From Pogostemon cablin (Eukaryota; Streptophyta; Magnoliopsida; Lamiales; Lamiaceae), in assembly GCA_023678885.1 (NCBI GenBank), contig CM042958.1, positions 13,882,852 through 13,946,851 of the forward strand: 64,000 nt of DNA, written 5' to 3'. Position numbers and translations under genes: made by a program. The notes under the pieces were generated by a model that saw nothing but the letters and a program-made list of their open reading frames with translations, ran no database searches and had not been told where the DNA came from. Below are positions 62,576 to 64,000 of this stretch, in pieces (position 1 is the stretch's first letter; each line of letters opens with the position of its first letter).

Positions 62576-62678
62576 ACTAGTGTGATAAGGGTAATTTAGT
62601 CATATTAATTTTAAAAATATTAACTAAAAAATCTTTGGGGTTTGTTTAGTAAGATCAGGAGTACAAATAGCTGCCCCC

Positions 62679-63002
62679 ACATACATACATACATATATAT
62701 ATATATATACAAGTTGAAAGTGTAACAAGGAACTTCTACACAAAAGTGATCCAGCTCATAGCAATCACTCTGGGCTGATGAAAATAAACAGTGTGTTTGT
62801 TGTGATCCTATTTTATCAAGCAGAACTAACATATTCACACACAGCAGAGCAGTATCATTTTGTACAGTCATCTCAACTCATTATGAGCTATTACTATATT
62901 TCCATTTATTTATACAAGTGACAAGTGATCATTTATCATACAACTGATAATATAAACATGTAACGTGTTGCACTCACACAACAAAAGCTCTAAGGGAATA
63001 CT
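62679..63002. other. Microsatellite and 3' flank of the right-edge gene
   Basis: It begins with (CATA)n/(TA)n repeats (62679-62710). The remainder should be the 3' UTR of the minus-strand gene that ends at 63003. No other feature seen. Confidence 0.5.
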
Positions 63003-63504
63003 TCAGTGTACAAACTCTCTGCCCTGCCTTTCCTGCAACTCTCTGACGTTTCTTTCGCGCCTTCGTCGAAGGTACAGACCAGCCAAATACAAGATGAATG
63101 AGAGAACAAAGGCAGAGTAGTCAAACACATCTATGATGTTTCTACGACCTGTACAAAAACATAGCCATGGGTTGAGAATGTAAGCACTTTCAATTAGCCC
63201 AGAAACAGTAAGAGCAAGCAACTATAGAGTGGAAGGATAAATAGCTAATGGGGAATCCAATATATTATTCTGGATCTATCCAAAAAGTCCAGTACACTTT
63301 AAAGGTATGTGACTCCATTATGTTCATTCTGCTAAATAACTATTCAATAACTGTATTTGACTGCAAGTAGAACCATGACTTGGTCCTACACCACGAGCTC
63401 AGGAGATCAGTAATACATCTTTAAATTAGCCAAACAAATAGAACCAACATACCTATTCGTAGAAAATCAAGGGGGATAAACGAGTAAAGAATCCCAAGGA
63501 ACAA
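63003..63504 (-). CDS. C-terminal exons of a membrane protein, possibly DUF1232-containing
   Basis: Two exons are supported: 63504-63453 and 63148-63003. They join as ATA-G|GT-CGT with good splice borders (TTTGCAG acceptor, GTATGTTG donor, TTGTACAG acceptor). The product ends LFLGILYSFIPLDFLRIG, RRNIIDVFDYSAFVLSFILY, LAGLYLRRRRERNVREL and QERQGREFVH: one or two hydrophobic segments followed by a basic tail. The LYSFIPLDFLR...IIDVFDY pattern recalls the DUF1232 (YkvA-like) membrane domain of RNF170-type RING ligases, but this is a weak resemblance. The rest of the gene lies beyond the right edge or in exons I could not define. Confidence 0.5.
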
Positions 63505-64000
63505 CTGCAAAGCAAATAAAAAGTTCAAATTCAAATTAGCAAATGAAATCATGAATCAATAACCAAAAAGAAATAACGCCTAAATAAATATTTAAATAAA
63601 AAAACTAGTCTTGTGTACTGTAAATTTTACAGATGATCAACAGAAAACATGCACACTTTAACATCCAGACGCTGTCCTCAGGAATAAATTTTTTATTATG
63701 GCTAGCCAGGTTGGGAAAGCAAACATAGGTAAAAAAAAATTCAACTATTGAGAGTACTCGGTAAAGCAGTTTGCAAAATGATGGTTGATGATCAATCCTA
63801 AGGGATATAGGGGAATCATAAAACTGCCCAACGTCATTAAATCTGCCCTTACCAGTTAGACCATAAATAAAGACTATGGGGGCAATAAAGGTAGCTGTGT
63901 CTCCCATATTATGAAATACAAAAATAAGTCCCACCACCATTTTAACCATCACATTGACGTAACCAATAGAGGAATTTTCTAGACGCCCTTGGCAACCCAA
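63505..64000. other. Probable intron of the right-edge gene
   Basis: A long minus-strand frame (63605-64000) reads through hydrophobic residues but has no recognisable domain, and I could not link it in phase to the 63453 exon. It is best treated as intronic or undetermined. Confidence 0.35.

Larger units (their letters stand above)
60496..62678. mobile_element. TIR transposon carrying host gene fragments (Pack-type)
   Basis: The left end (GGGGCGACTATTTGCATCCG, then ACAAACCCCAAAA) is inverted at the right end (TTTGGGGTTTGTTTAGTAAG...CAAATAGCTGCCCCC). The similarity extends about 80 bp, giving terminal inverted repeats that start with a run of G. Between them lie two direct copies of a splicing-factor gene fragment. 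Flanks are AT-rich (ATATATATA left, ACATACATA right), so a 9-bp target duplication is suggestive but not exact. Gene fragments plus long TIRs fit a Pack-MULE. The two copies may instead be two abutting elements, each with one decayed end. Confidence 0.55.

Noticed and set aside
63605..64000. 131-codon minus-strand frame at the edge
   Set aside because: No recognisable domain and it cannot be joined in phase to the downstream exon; treated as undetermined.

Overview
This window is nuclear DNA of a flowering plant, almost certainly a eudicot. It is AT-rich, its genes have many introns with GT-AG borders, and the gaps between genes are packed with Stowaway-like MITEs, SINEs and LTR retrotransposon remains. 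The gene set (UGGT, an outward K+ Shaker channel with ankyrin repeats, a BPS1/ROH1-like protein, the nuclear/cytosolic SHM6/7 type of SHMT) is plant-specific in form. The overall look would suit Lamiales or a related asterid, but that is a guess without a database search.

Layout. 1-5931: gene-poor, with a tandem duplication, fold-back elements and MITEs. 5932-28101 (+): a complete UDP-glucose:glycoprotein glucosyltransferase gene in 37 exons; the spliced exons sum to 4902 nt (1633 aa) with every phase consistent. 28102-38999: an 11-kb repeat-rich gap with about eight MITEs, a TR-GAG-type non-autonomous LTR retrotransposon inside a local duplication, a SINE, a CACTA-like end and a 378-bp hairpin. 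39000-45229 (+): a complete SKOR/GORK-type outward-rectifying K+ channel (11 exons, 827 aa). 46126-47220 (+): a two-exon BPS1/ROH1-like gene (317 aa). 48990-54298: a decayed Copia element on the minus strand (460-bp LTRs, remains of integrase and RNase H, and a 415-bp internal palindrome). 56198-59382 (-): a complete SHM6/7-like serine hydroxymethyltransferase (4 exons, 593 aa). 60496-62678: a transposon-like unit with inverted ends that carries two broken copies of the N-terminus of a TFIP11/STIPL1-like splicing factor gene. 63003-64000 (-): the last exons of a membrane protein gene that continues past the right edge.

The genes have independent roles: ER glycoprotein quality control, K+ release or xylem loading, a developmental/exocytosis-linked family, and one-carbon metabolism. 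Nothing suggests a functional cluster. I found no wholly new molecular system. The most notable structures are the gene-fragment-carrying transposon, the gag-only retrotransposon whose insertion appears next to its own solo LTR with a shared target duplication, the palindrome inside the Copia element, and two GC-AG introns.
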